From positions 62,001 through 126,000 of the forward strand of contig NZ_FZNR01000019.1 of the NCBI RefSeq assembly GCF_900188005.1: 64,000 bases of DNA, written 5' to 3'. The DNA comes from Actinoplanes regularis (GTDB lineage Bacteria; Actinomycetota; Actinomycetes; Mycobacteriales; Micromonosporaceae). The notes under the pieces are model-generated. The model was not told where the DNA came from. It made no database searches and worked only from the letters and a program-made list of their open reading frames with translations. The first letter of the stretch is position 1. Each line of letters starts with the position of its first letter. The position numbers and the translations under genes are program-made. This document shows positions 1 to 8,157 of this stretch, piece after piece.

Positions 1-1
1 C

Positions 2-661
2 GTGATCGCCTCCCGCCTCGCCACCTCCGGCCTGATCCGCGGCTTCCACCGGGCGCATCCCGAGATCGAGCTCGACGTGATGAAACTCTTCGACGTCGAG
101 ACGGCCGTCGCCGCCCTCCGGTCCGGCGCCATCGACGTGTCCTTCCGCGCCGTCGCCATGCCGGGCCGCCCCCTGCCCGAGGACGTCGAGTCGGTCCGGG
201 TGCTCGACGAGCCGCTCCAGCTGCTCACCGGCCCCGCTCACAGGCTGGCGTCAGCCAGGTCGGTGACCGTCGCCCAACTCGCGGGGCACCGGATCTGGAT
301 GCCCGGCATCGCCCCCGGCACCGAGTGGGCCGCCTACTACGACGACCTCGTCGCCGAGTTCGGCCTCACCATCGAGGCGACCGGCCCCAATCTCGGCGCC
401 GACGATCTCCTCGACACCGTCGCCGACACCCCGACGCTGGCCACCTTCATCGGCGAACAGACCCGCCTCGTCTGGCCCACCGGCCACGGCCTGCGCCGGA
501 TCCCGGTCACCGACCCGACGCCCGTCTACCCGCACTCGCTCCTCTGGCACCGCGACAATCGCCATCCGGCACTGGCCACCCTCCGCGGCCACCTCGGCGC
601 CAGGCCGGTCGGCCACGACACCGCTCGAACCTGGACACCGAACTGGGCCCGTAACTATTAA
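2..661 (+). CDS. LysR-type regulator, C-terminal part (5' end outside window)
   Basis: The visible 219 codons match the effector-binding half of a LysR-family regulator: an alternating alpha/beta fold with an AHPEIELDVM-type first strand, an RSGAIDVSF segment (AALxxGxxDxxF pattern) and a closing RHPALATLRGHL helix. The N-terminal winged helix-turn-helix that should precede it lies left of position 1, so the true start cannot be given. The gene stops with TAA at 659-661. What it regulates is unknown. Its target is probably to the left, because the next gene on the right has its own promoter-like region. Confidence 0.8.
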   Translation: MIASRLATSGLIRGFHRAHPEIELDVMKLFDVETAVAALRSGAIDVSFRAVAMPGRPLPEDVESVRVLDEPLQLLTGPAHRLASARSVTVAQLAGHRIWMPGIAPGTEWAAYYDDLVAEFGLTIEATGPNLGADDLLDTVADTPTLATFIGEQTRLVWPTGHGLRRIPVTDPTPVYPHSLLWHRDNRHPALATLRGHLGARPVGHDTARTWTPNWARNY

Positions 662-666
662 GAGTG

Positions 667-712
667 TTGACAGTTTGCCGTAACATCTATCACGCTCGAT
701 GTAATTTTCGAG
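667..712 (+). promoter_or_regulatory. Possible promoter/operator before the chitinase-like gene
   Basis: The gap between the LysR stop and the chitinase start is unusually AT-rich. It holds a consensus TTGACA at 667-672 and a small inverted repeat, CTCGA (695-699) and TCGAG (708-712), around TGTAATTT. No well-spaced -10 element is obvious, so only the -35-like hexamer and the dyad are seen. The role is inferred. Confidence 0.3.
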
Positions 713-725
713 CAGGGGAGATGTT

Positions 726-1940
726 ATGAGACGTTCGTACCGATGGGTGGCGCTGGTCGCGGCCGCCCTGACCGCCACCGCGGGGATCATGACGTCGCCC
801 GCCGTCTCCGCCGAGCCCGTCGGCTCGATCATGGTGGCGTGTGCGGCTCCCGCCTGGGCCGAGGGCACCAGCTACGCCGTCGGTGCCCAGGTGACGTACT
901 CCGGGCGCCTCTATCGGGCCCGGGTCGCGCACACGCCACCGGTCGGCGCCGGATGGAATCCCGTCGCGGCGGCGTCCCTCTGGGAGGATCTCGGCGCCTG
1001 CGACGCCACCACGCCGCCTACTACGCCGCCCACCACCGGGCCGACCTCACCGCCACCGGCGACGGCCGGGCTGCCGCATGCCCCGTACGTCGACATGGGC
1101 GCGTGGCCGACGCCCAGCCTGCCCGCGATGGTGAGCAGCGGAAATCTCAAGAACGTGACGCTGGCGTTCATCACCGCGTCCGCCTGCAAGGCCATGTGGT
1201 TCAACGCTTACGACCCGCGGCAGGGCTGGGCGCGCGACCAGGTTGACGCCGTCCGTGCCGCCGGCGGCGACGTGAAGATCTCGTTCGGTGGCGCGACGGG
1301 CATCGAGCTGGCGCAGGCGTGCACCACGGTGTCCGCGTTGCAGGCCGAGTACCAGGCCGTGGTGACCGCGTACCACCTGAAGTACATCGACCTGGACATC
1401 GAGGGCAGTGCGACCGCGGACCCCGCCTCGGTGACCCGGCGCTCGCAGGCGCTGGCGGCGCTGCAGCGTGCCAATCCCGGGCTGCGGGTGTCGTTCACGC
1501 TGCCGGTGCTGCCGGAAGGTCTGACCGCCGACGGGCTGAACGTGGTCCGCTCGGCGCGCGACGCCGGTGTCACCGTGGATCTGGTCAACGTCATGGCGAT
1601 GGACTACTACCGCAACGGCGATTACGGCAATTTCGCCGTCGACGCCGCGAACTCGACGTTCAACCAGCTCAAGTCGCTCTACGCCGGTCGTTCCGACGCC
1701 GAGCTGTGGAAGATGGTCGGGGTGACTCCGATGCTGGGCGCGAATGACGACGGCCACATCTACGACCAGGCCGACGCCCGGCAGTTGGTCACCTTCGCCC
1801 AGAACAAGCACCTCGGGATGTTGAGCTTCTGGGAGCTGGGCCGCGACAAGAACGCTTGCACCGGGGCGTTGTACATGTGCACGAACATCCCCCAGCAGCC
1901 GTACGAGTTCAGCCGCATCTTCGCCGCCTACCGGGGCTGA
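726..1940 (+). CDS. Secreted GH18 chitinase-like protein with N-terminal chitin-binding module
   Basis: 404 aa. Residues 1-29 form a signal peptide ending PAVSA. Residues about 39-92 look like a CBM5/12 chitin-binding module (AWAEGTSYAVGAQVTYSG, WxxxLxxxC end). A Thr/Pro linker follows (about 94-115), then a GH18 barrel to the C-terminus. The family signature DxDxE is present as D222-L-D224-I-E226, with E226 the expected proton donor, so hydrolytic activity is plausible. The ATG at 726 follows GGGGAG at 714-719. The protein probably acts outside the cell on chitin or a related glycan. The catalytic domain is of the compact bacterial type; the exact substrate is not readable from sequence. Confidence 0.88.
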   Translation: MRRSYRWVALVAAALTATAGIMTSPAVSAEPVGSIMVACAAPAWAEGTSYAVGAQVTYSGRLYRARVAHTPPVGAGWNPVAAASLWEDLGACDATTPPTTPPTTGPTSPPPATAGLPHAPYVDMGAWPTPSLPAMVSSGNLKNVTLAFITASACKAMWFNAYDPRQGWARDQVDAVRAAGGDVKISFGGATGIELAQACTTVSALQAEYQAVVTAYHLKYIDLDIEGSATADPASVTRRSQALAALQRANPGLRVSFTLPVLPEGLTADGLNVVRSARDAGVTVDLVNVMAMDYYRNGDYGNFAVDAANSTFNQLKSLYAGRSDAELWKMVGVTPMLGANDDGHIYDQADARQLVTFAQNKHLGMLSFWELGRDKNACTGALYMCTNIPQQPYEFSRIFAAYRG

Positions 1941-1954
1941 GCCCGCGCTCCTCC

Positions 1955-1987
1955 GGCCGGCCGGTACCGATGGTGAACCGGCCGGCC
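1955..1987. terminator. Hairpin terminator between convergent genes
   Basis: GGCCGGCCGGT at 1955-1965 pairs perfectly with ACCGGCCGGCC at 1977-1987 across an 11-base loop. It sits between the ends of the chitinase-like gene (+) and the next gene (-), so it may stop both transcripts. No U-tract, as usual in actinomycetes. Confidence 0.55.
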
Positions 1988-2021
1988 ACCGGACGGATCA
2001 GCCCGAAAGGTCCGGAGCCCT

Positions 2022-3038
2022 CTATGGCCGGCTCGGACCGGTGCGGATCGTGGGCGTGGCGTCGACGGTCCACGGAAGCGCCGGTCCCATCTGCGGAACC
2101 GTCGCCAGCAGGATCGACAGGTCGCCGCCGGTCGACGCTGCCGGCCGCCGGAACGCGAACGTGTGGGTGACGCTGCCACCGGCCGCGGGCGCCGCGACCG
2201 TCACGCTGAACGAGTCCGGCTCGGTGGTCACCGCGGGCCAGTCGTCGCCGGTGCGTTCCAGGCCGGTGGGCGGGTAGAACGACAGGGTGACCTTCTCCGG
2301 GTGGGTGCCGCCGACGTGGGTGACGGTCACGTCGACGGTTCCGTAGCGGTATCCGCCGGTCGGCTGTCCGAGCACCAGGTCGCCGGTGCTGATCCGGGTG
2401 TCGGTCACGTGCGGGTTCGGTGGCATCCGGGTCGGGCCGCTGACCTGTTCGAACCGGTCGCCGCGCAGGGCGTACCCGCGGGTCTGCCAGGTCTGCGGGG
2501 TCCGGTCGTCGCAGCAGCGCTGGTAGTCGGCGACCCGCGCGGTGACGACGCCGGAGCCGCTGACCCGGACGCTGTCGTCGCGGAGGTCGCGGACCTGGCC
2601 GGTGGTGACGGCCACCCGGCCGAGGGAGACGATGTGGCCGGCGGTGTCGCGGTCGTACGCGACGATCTGTTTGCTGCCGCCCTCGATCAGACAGCCCAGC
2701 ACGACGATGGTCTCCTCGGCGCCGTCGTGGTCGACGTCGCCGTAGGCGACCGACAGGATGATGACGGATTCCCCGTACGGCGGTCGGCCGTCGGGCACCG
2801 CGCGATGCGGGATCGGCACCGAGCCGTCGTCGAAGCGCAGCGGGCCGGACGGGCCCTGGACGTCGTCGGCGGGCCAGGCCGGCACGTCCAGTGTCGCCTC
2901 CCGCAGCGTGGCCAGCGGGATGTGTCCGTCAGGCGCGCTCTCCGACGCCGCGGACGCCGCGTGCAGCGGGAGTACGCCGAGCGGCAGGGCCAACGCCAGG
3001 GCGGCGAGCAGCGCTAACGATCGCGGGGGAGTTTCCAT
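2022..3038 (-). CDS. Secreted hypothetical protein with an EF-like DxDxDG loop
   Basis: 338 aa starting with ATG at 3038. The N-terminus has a signal peptide (hydrophobic ALLAALALALPLGVLPLHAA run). The mature protein is Asp/Gly/Thr-rich and beta-like. A DVDHDGAEE segment resembles the Ca-binding DxDxDG loop of FG-GAP/VCBS or dockerin-type repeats, in an AYGDVDHDGAEETIVVLGC context typical of FG-GAP blades. The C-terminal third (VDVTVTHVGGT ... FSVTVAAPAAGGS) looks like an Ig-like beta domain. I do not recognise a named family. It is probably an exported or surface protein; function unknown. Confidence 0.7.
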   Translation of the reverse strand: METPPRSLALLAALALALPLGVLPLHAASAASESAPDGHIPLATLREATLDVPAWPADDVQGPSGPLRFDDGSVPIPHRAVPDGRPPYGESVIILSVAYGDVDHDGAEETIVVLGCLIEGGSKQIVAYDRDTAGHIVSLGRVAVTTGQVRDLRDDSVRVSGSGVVTARVADYQRCCDDRTPQTWQTRGYALRGDRFEQVSGPTRMPPNPHVTDTRISTGDLVLGQPTGGYRYGTVDVTVTHVGGTHPEKVTLSFYPPTGLERTGDDWPAVTTEPDSFSVTVAAPAAGGSVTHTFAFRRPAASTGGDLSILLATVPQMGPALPWTVDATPTIRTGPSRP

Positions 3039-3101
3039 GGTGCAGACATTCTGCGCCGGAGAGTCCTCCCATGAGCGGATTTGGTGCTGAATTCACCCGT
3101 T

Positions 3102-3554
3102 TCAGGACCCGGTCATCGGGGGCTCGAACTCCTCGAACACCAGCAGCGTCCGGGTGTTCACCACGCCCGGCATGCCCTGGATCTCGTCGAGGACCAACCG
3201 GCGCAGATCGGCGTTGTCCTTCGCCCGGACCAGCAGGATCACGTCGAACTCGCCGCCGACCAGCGCGATGTGCACGACGCCGGGCAGCATCCGCAGCCGT
3301 TCGCCGACCGGGCGCCAGTCCGCCTGGTGCAGGTTCACCGTGACGTACGCCGACGTGCCCATCCCGGCCGCGACGTGGTCGACGTCGGCGCGGAACCCTT
3401 TGATCACATTCGTCTCGCGCAGCCGCTGGACGCGGGCGTACGCGTTGGCGCGGGAGATGTGCAGGGTCTCGGAGAGTTTCCGGATCGGCATGCGCCCGTC
3501 ACGGCTGAGTTCGGCCAGGATCCGCCGGTCGATGTCGTCGAGTGCGTCGGCCAC
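3102..3554 (-). CDS. Lrp/AsnC-family regulator (BkdR-like)
   Basis: 150 aa. An N-terminal AsnC-type helix-turn-helix (DDIDRRILAELSRDGRMPIRKLSETL then ISRANAYARVQRL) is followed by a linker and a RAM ligand-binding domain (YVTVNL, MLPGVVHIALVGGEFDVILLV). Length is standard for the family. It is transcribed away from the E1alpha-E1beta-E2 operon across a short shared promoter region. By analogy with BkdR of branched-chain 2-oxo acid dehydrogenase operons it probably senses a branched-chain amino acid and controls that operon. That role is inferred from position. Confidence 0.88.
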   Translation of the reverse strand: MADALDDIDRRILAELSRDGRMPIRKLSETLHISRANAYARVQRLRETNVIKGFRADVDHVAAGMGTSAYVTVNLHQADWRPVGERLRMLPGVVHIALVGGEFDVILLVRAKDNADLRRLVLDEIQGMPGVVNTRTLLVFEEFEPPMTGS

Positions 3555-3627
3555 CTGTCTTCATCTCCCTTCCCGAACGCCCGTTCAGTTGGACGTTTGG
3601 CCCTCTGAGGTCGTACCCGGAGCGCAA

Positions 3628-3657
3628 TGTTCTTGATCTTTCTCAGATTATGGAACA
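3628..3657. promoter_or_regulatory. AT-rich dyad in the Lrp/E1alpha divergent promoter
   Basis: In an otherwise GC-rich gap there is an AT-rich stretch flanked by TGTTC (3628-3632) and GAACA (3653-3657), an inverted repeat with a 20-base spacer. It lies just upstream of the chosen E1alpha start. Lrp-family proteins bind such degenerate AT-rich dyads, so this is a candidate operator; evidence is positional only. Confidence 0.3.
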
Positions 3658-3685
3658 GGAGTGTCCTGGGCCACACCATTACCGC

Positions 3686-4765
3686 ATGACGCCTGACTCC
3701 CGTCGGCTGCTGCCGTCCGACGCACCTGTGACCCTCATCGACGCCACCGGAGAAGCGGTCGGCGCCGTCCCGGACGACGCGACCCTGCTCCGCTCCCTCG
3801 GCGCGCTGATCACCGCGCGCCGGCTCAACGACCAGGCGTACGCGCTGGTCCGGCAGGGCCGGCTGGCCGTCTACCCGTCCTCGCACGGGCAGGAGGCCTG
3901 CCAGGTCGCGGCGGCGCAGGTCCTCGACGCGGCGGACTGGCTGTTCCCCACCTACCGCGACACGGTCGCCGCGGTGGTCAAGGGCGTCGATCCGGTCGAG
4001 GCGCTGAGCCTGCTCAAGGGCGACTGGCACTGCGGGTACGACCCGTACGAGCACCGGGTCGCGCCGCACGCGACGCCGCTGGCGACCCAGCTGCCGCACG
4101 CGGTCGGGGTCGCGCACGCGGCCCGGCTGCGCGGCGAGCCGACCGTCGTCATGGCGATGTGCGGCGACGGCGGCACCAGCGAGGGCGACTTCCACGAGGC
4201 GCTCAACTTCGCCGCGGTCTTCCAGGCCCCGGTCGTCTTCTTCGTCCAGAACAACGAGTACGCGATCAGCGTCCCGCTGTCGCGCCAGTCCGCGGCGCCG
4301 TCCCTGGCGCACAAGGGCATCGGGTACGGGATCCCCGGTGAACGCGTGGACGGCAACGACATGGCGGCGCTGCTCACCGTGCTCGGCGCGGCCGTGCAGC
4401 GGGCGCGGGCCGGGGAGGGGCCGCAGCTGGTCGAGGCGCACACCTACCGGATGCAGGCGCACACCAACGCCGACGACGCGAGCCGGTACCGCGATGAGGC
4501 CGACGTCGAGGCCTGGGTGCAGCGCGATCCGATCACCCGGCTGCGGGCCTACCTGCGCGACCGGGGTGCGCTGACCGACGACGTGGACGCGGGGTTCACC
4601 GCCGACGCCGAGCGGGCGGCGGCGCACCTGCGCGACGGGCTCAACCAGGACATCGAACCCAACCCCGAAGACCTTTTCGCGTACGTCTACGCGAGCGCGA
4701 CCCCGCAGCTGAGGGAACAGGCAGCGCTGGTCGCGGATGAACTGAGCCGAGAAGGAGCCCGGTGA
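3686..4765 (+). CDS. bkdA: 2-oxo acid dehydrogenase E1 component, alpha subunit
   Basis: 359 aa from ATG 3686. A longer in-frame start at 3542 would overlap the divergent Lrp gene and its promoter, so it is rejected. The thiamine-diphosphate motif runs from G160-D161-G162 to N189-N190 (GDG, 26 residues, NN), as in E1alpha subunits. It decarboxylates branched-chain 2-oxo acids (or pyruvate) together with the beta subunit encoded next and passes the acyl group to the lipoyl E2. The stop overlaps the E1beta start by one base (TGATG), so translation is coupled. Branched-chain specificity is preferred because of the adjacent Lrp regulator and the missing E3, but a pyruvate-type complex cannot be excluded. 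Confidence 0.85.
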   Translation: MTPDSRRLLPSDAPVTLIDATGEAVGAVPDDATLLRSLGALITARRLNDQAYALVRQGRLAVYPSSHGQEACQVAAAQVLDAADWLFPTYRDTVAAVVKGVDPVEALSLLKGDWHCGYDPYEHRVAPHATPLATQLPHAVGVAHAARLRGEPTVVMAMCGDGGTSEGDFHEALNFAAVFQAPVVFFVQNNEYAISVPLSRQSAAPSLAHKGIGYGIPGERVDGNDMAALLTVLGAAVQRARAGEGPQLVEAHTYRMQAHTNADDASRYRDEADVEAWVQRDPITRLRAYLRDRGALTDDVDAGFTADAERAAAHLRDGLNQDIEPNPEDLFAYVYASATPQLREQAALVADELSREGAR

Positions 4766-5754
4766 TGATCGACGTACACGAGAAGCTGTCGATGGCGCAG
4801 GCGCTCAACCGGGCGCTGCGCGACGCCATGGCCGACGACCCGTCGGTGGTCCTGTTCGGTGAGGACGTCGGCGCGCTCGGCGGCGTCTTCCGGATCACCG
4901 ACGGGCTGACCGCCGAGTTCGGCGAGGCGCGCTGCTTCGACACGCCGCTGGCCGAGTCCGGGATCGTCGGTATGGCCGTCGGCATGGCGATGAACGGCAT
5001 GCGCCCGATCGTGGAGATGCAGTTCGACGCGTTCGCCTACCCGGCGTTCGAGCAGATCGTCAGCCACGTCGCGAAGATGCGTAACCGCACCCGCGGGCGG
5101 GTCTCGCTGCCCATGGTGATCCGGGTGCCGTACGCCGGCGGCATCGGCGGCGTCGAGCACCACTGCGACTCCTCGGAGGCGTACTACGCCCACACGCCCG
5201 GCCTGCACGTGGTCGCGCCGGCGACCCCGGCCGACGCGTACGCGCTGCTGCGCGAGGCGATCGCCGCCCCCGACCCGGTCGTCTTCCTGGAACCCAAGAA
5301 GCTCTACTGGAGCAAGGAGGAGATCGAGTTCCCGGTACGGGCGCCCGGCATCGGCACGGCCGTGGTGCGCCGCGCCGGCACCGACGCCACGCTGATCGCG
5401 TACGGCCCGTCCGTACCGGTGGCGCTCGAAGCGGCCGAGGTCGCCGCCTCCGAGGGCCGCAGCCTGCAGGTCGTCGACCTGCGCTCGATCGTGCCGTTCG
5501 ACGACGAGACCGTCTGCGCGGCGGTCCGCTCCACCGGCCGCGCCGTGGTCGTCGCCGAGTCCGCCGGCTTCGCCGGGGTCGCCGCGGAGATCGCCGCCCG
5601 GGTCACCGAACGCTGCTTCACCAGCCTGGCCGCGCCGATCCGCCGGGTGGCCGGGTTCGACATCCCGTACCCGCCGCCGAAGCTCGAGCACTTCCAGCTG
5701 CCCGGCGTGGACCGGGTGCTCGACGCCGTCGACGACCTGCAGTGGGAGCAGTGA
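4765..5754 (+). CDS. bkdB: 2-oxo acid dehydrogenase E1 component, beta subunit
   Basis: 329 aa from ATG 4765; GAAGGAG at 4751-4757 is well placed for this start, and a GTG three bases earlier is the alternative. The sequence has the E1beta pattern: ALNRALRDAM, FGEDVGALGG, FDTPLAESGIVGMAVGMA, EMQFDAFAYPAFEQIVSH and a C-terminal transketolase-like domain with DLRSIVPFD. It pairs with the alpha subunit to form the ThDP active site. It overlaps both neighbours by one base, giving a tightly coupled three-gene operon. Confidence 0.87.
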   Translation: MIDVHEKLSMAQALNRALRDAMADDPSVVLFGEDVGALGGVFRITDGLTAEFGEARCFDTPLAESGIVGMAVGMAMNGMRPIVEMQFDAFAYPAFEQIVSHVAKMRNRTRGRVSLPMVIRVPYAGGIGGVEHHCDSSEAYYAHTPGLHVVAPATPADAYALLREAIAAPDPVVFLEPKKLYWSKEEIEFPVRAPGIGTAVVRRAGTDATLIAYGPSVPVALEAAEVAASEGRSLQVVDLRSIVPFDDETVCAAVRSTGRAVVVAESAGFAGVAAEIAARVTERCFTSLAAPIRRVAGFDIPYPPPKLEHFQLPGVDRVLDAVDDLQWEQ

Positions 5755-7106
5755 TGATCTTTCGTTTGCCCGACCTCGGCGAGGGACTCACCGAGGCGGT
5801 CGTCGTGCAGTGGCTCGTGGCCGAGGGCGACATCGTCGCCGTGGACCAGGGCATCGCCGAGGTCGAGACCGCCAAGGCGGTCGTCGAGGTGCCTTCGCCG
5901 TACGCGGGCCGGATCGCCACCCTGCACGCGAGCGCGGGCAGCACGCTCGCGGTCGGCGAACCGCTGATCACCGTGGAGACGGTGGCGGCCGCCGCGGCCG
6001 TCGCGGCCGAGGCGTACCGGGAGGAGGAGCAGGCGGGCTCCGGCAACGTCCTCATCGGGTACGGCACCTCGGGCACCGCGGTCACGGCCCGTAAGCGCAG
6101 GCCGCGCGCCGCCGCGTCTCCGGCCGCCGTCGTCTCCCCGGCCGCCGTCGCGTCTCCGGCCGCTGTCGTCTCCCCGGCGGCTGCCGTTTCCCCGGCCGCC
6201 GTCGCTTCCTCAGCGGCCGTTGCCTCCCCGGCCGCCGTCGCGTCTCCGGCGGCCGCCTCGAACGGGTGCGCCGGAGTGCGTCCGCCGCAGGTCATCTCGC
6301 CGCTGGTACGCAATCTGGCCCGCAGCAACGGCGTCGACCTCAGCAGGATCGAGCCGACCGGGCGCGGCGGCGTGATCACCCGCGCCGACGTCGAGCGAGC
6401 GCTGACCGAGCCCGCGGCGCCGGTCGCGGGGGAGCGGCGGGTGCCGCTCACCGGATTCCGCAAGGCCGCGGCCACCACGCTGAGCCGCAGCCGCGCCGAG
6501 ATCCCCGAGGCGACCGTCTGGGTCGATGTGGACGCGACCCGGCTGTGGCAGCTGCGGGAGAGCAACCCCGGCGGGCCCGGGCTGCTCGCCTACCTGGCCC
6601 GGTTCGTGGTGGCCGGACTGCGCGAATACCCCGTGCTCAACGCCCGGTTCGACGCCGACCGGCAGGAGATCGTCGAGTTCGACCGGATCGACCTCGGCAT
6701 CGCGGTGCAGGGCGAGCGGGGCCTGGTGGTGCCGGCGGTGATCGGCGCGGAGACGATGACCACCACCCGTCTCGGCGAGGAGATCCGCCGGCTCACCACG
6801 GTCGCCCGTGATGGCCGCGCCACGGCCCGCGAACTGTCGGCGGGCACGTTCACGCTGAACAACTACGGCAGCCTCGGGGTCGACGGCAGCGCCGCGATCA
6901 TCCCGTACCCGCAGGTCGCGATCCTGGGTTTCGGGCGGATCATCGACCGGCCCTGGGTCGTCGACGGCGAGCTGTGCATTCGCAAGATCACGCAGATGAG
7001 CTTCGTCTTCGACCACCGCGTCTGCGACGGCGGCACGGCGGCGGGCTTCATGCGCAGCGTCGCCGACGCCATCGAGAACCCGGCCACGGCGATCGCCCGG
7101 ATGTGA
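5754..7106 (+). CDS. bkdC: Dihydrolipoyl acyltransferase E2 component
   Basis: 450 aa from ATG 5754, one base into the E1beta stop. Domains in order: a lipoyl domain (about 1-75) with lipoyl lysine K41 in VETAKAVVEV; a long Ala/Pro/Val/Ser linker of repeated SPAAV units (about 119-168); a peripheral subunit-binding domain (about 180-215, SPLVRNLARSNGVDLSRI); and a catalytic acyltransferase domain ending with H421-R-V-C-D425-G426, the HxxxDG active site. It receives the acyl group from E1 and transfers it to CoA. No E3 dihydrolipoamide dehydrogenase follows, so E3 must be encoded elsewhere. Confidence 0.87.
   Translation: MIFRLPDLGEGLTEAVVVQWLVAEGDIVAVDQGIAEVETAKAVVEVPSPYAGRIATLHASAGSTLAVGEPLITVETVAAAAAVAAEAYREEEQAGSGNVLIGYGTSGTAVTARKRRPRAAASPAAVVSPAAVASPAAVVSPAAAVSPAAVASSAAVASPAAVASPAAASNGCAGVRPPQVISPLVRNLARSNGVDLSRIEPTGRGGVITRADVERALTEPAAPVAGERRVPLTGFRKAAATTLSRSRAEIPEATVWVDVDATRLWQLRESNPGGPGLLAYLARFVVAGLREYPVLNARFDADRQEIVEFDRIDLGIAVQGERGLVVPAVIGAETMTTTRLGEEIRRLTTVARDGRATARELSAGTFTLNNYGSLGVDGSAAIIPYPQVAILGFGRIIDRPWVVDGELCIRKITQMSFVFDHRVCDGGTAAGFMRSVADAIENPATAIARM
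6109..6260 (+). repeat. In-gene repeat encoding the Ala/Pro E2 linker
   Basis: About eight near-repeats of an 18-base unit (tct-ccg-gcc-gcc-gtc-gtc type) encode SPAAVV/SPAAVA. Such flexible swinging-arm linkers are normal between the lipoyl and subunit-binding domains of E2. The DNA repetition suggests the linker length can change by slippage. Confidence 0.75.
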
Positions 7107-7108
7107 CA

Positions 7109-7143
7109 GCCGGCCCTGGAGGGCTGCCTCCTCCAGGGCCGGC
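7109..7143 (+). terminator. Strong hairpin terminator of the bkd operon
   Basis: A perfect 14-bp stem (7109-7122 with 7130-7143) and a 7-base loop begin three bases after the E2 stop codon. This position and strength fit an intrinsic actinomycete terminator. Confidence 0.8.
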
Positions 7144-7320
7144 CTCGGCACAGTTCGCGGGTTACGCGTCCGCCGGTCGCTCAGTGGTGCCGGGATAGAC
7201 GACTGACCAGGGCCGCGCAGGGCCGATCGCGTCACCGGCCGTCGTGGCCGGGGTGCCGTCCGACAGCACGTCCGCTGCCAGCTCCGCGAAGCTGGACAAG
7301 TCCGGGTGGCCGCCGCGGCC

Positions 7321-7694
7321 GGCGGTTGGCGGATGGGTGCTGGCGCTCGCCAGCCACCGTCCGTGTCTGGTCGCCGTCCCGGCCGCCGCCGGCGGTTGGC
7401 GGATGGGTGCTGATGCTCGCCAGCCACCGTCCGCGTCTGGTCGCCGTCCCGGCCGCCGCCTGCGGTCCGGGGTGGACGCTGGCGCTCGCGGCCACCGTCC
7501 GTTTCGAGTCGCCGTTTCGAGTCGCCGTTTCGGGTCGCCGTTTCGGCTGCGGCCGGCGGTTGGCGGATGGGTGCTGGCGCTCGCCAGCCACCGTCCGTGT
7601 CTGGTCGCCGTTCCGGCCGCCGCCTGTGGCTCGTGGGTGGGCGCTGATGCTCGCCAGCCACCGTCCGCGTCTGGTCGCCGTTCCGGCCGCTGCC
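7321..7694 (+). repeat. Tandem array of about five 70-bp units
   Basis: Units at 7321-7390, 7391-7460, 7461-7554 (diverged and expanded), 7555-7624 and 7625-7694. They share a core GCTCGCCAGCCACCGTCCG followed by GTCTGGTCGCCGT and CCGGCCGC. Units 1, 2 and 4 are nearly identical. A sixth, decayed start follows at 7695. The period of 70 (remainder 1 on division by 3) argues against a coding repeat. Confidence 0.85.
7501..7552 (+). repeat. 13-bp microrepeat inside the third 70-bp unit
   Basis: GTTTCGAGTCGCC occurs at 7501-7513 and 7514-7526, GTTTCGGGTCGCC at 7527-7539, and a partial copy at 7540-7552. This local expansion explains why the third unit is 94 bases long instead of 70. Confidence 0.8.
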
Positions 7695-8019
7695 TGCGGT
7701 CCGGGGGTGGGCGCGTTTGCTTTCCCAGGGGTACGGCGGGATTGCGGAAACTTACGGTCCGGCTGGTGCTGATGGTCGTGTCTCGGCCTGGGATACAGCC
7801 GCCAGACCCAGCCGAGCGACTTCGGCTGGGCCACAGCGACGTAACAACCGCGTCGACGCGACCATGACGACCAGCCGGACCCTGACGCGAGCCGACGCCA
7901 CCGCGAACGCGGAAACTTTGCACGGGACCCCGGGCCGAGCACCGCGCAAACCCGAGATGTCGCCGCAACGGCCCACCTACCAGGACCACCCACCCGCATT
8001 CCGGGACGACCCCGCCCCG

Positions 8020-8157
8020 CCGCCCACCGCGAGCGGCGTGACCGGCCGCAACCCGCCGACCCTCGCCGCCTACTGCGGGCGGCGTGACCGGCTGCAACCC
8101 GCCGACCCCCGCCGCCCACTGCGAGCGGCGTGACCGGCTGCAACTCGCCGACCACAC
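8020..8157 (+). repeat. Three tandem 46-bp units
   Basis: Units at 8020-8065, 8066-8111 and 8112-8157 share GCGGCGTGACCGGC and GCAACCCGCCGACC blocks with a few substitutions. The period is 46, again not a multiple of three. No dyad, origin or terminator function is evident. Confidence 0.8.

Noticed and set aside
3404-4627. Long minus-strand open frame across the E1alpha gene
   Set aside because: Arg/Gly/Val-rich shadow of the real plus-strand gene; no family motifs, while the plus strand encodes a clear E1alpha.
7321-7694. CRISPR array
   Set aside because: Units are contiguous 70-bp repeats without unique spacers, and no cas genes are nearby.
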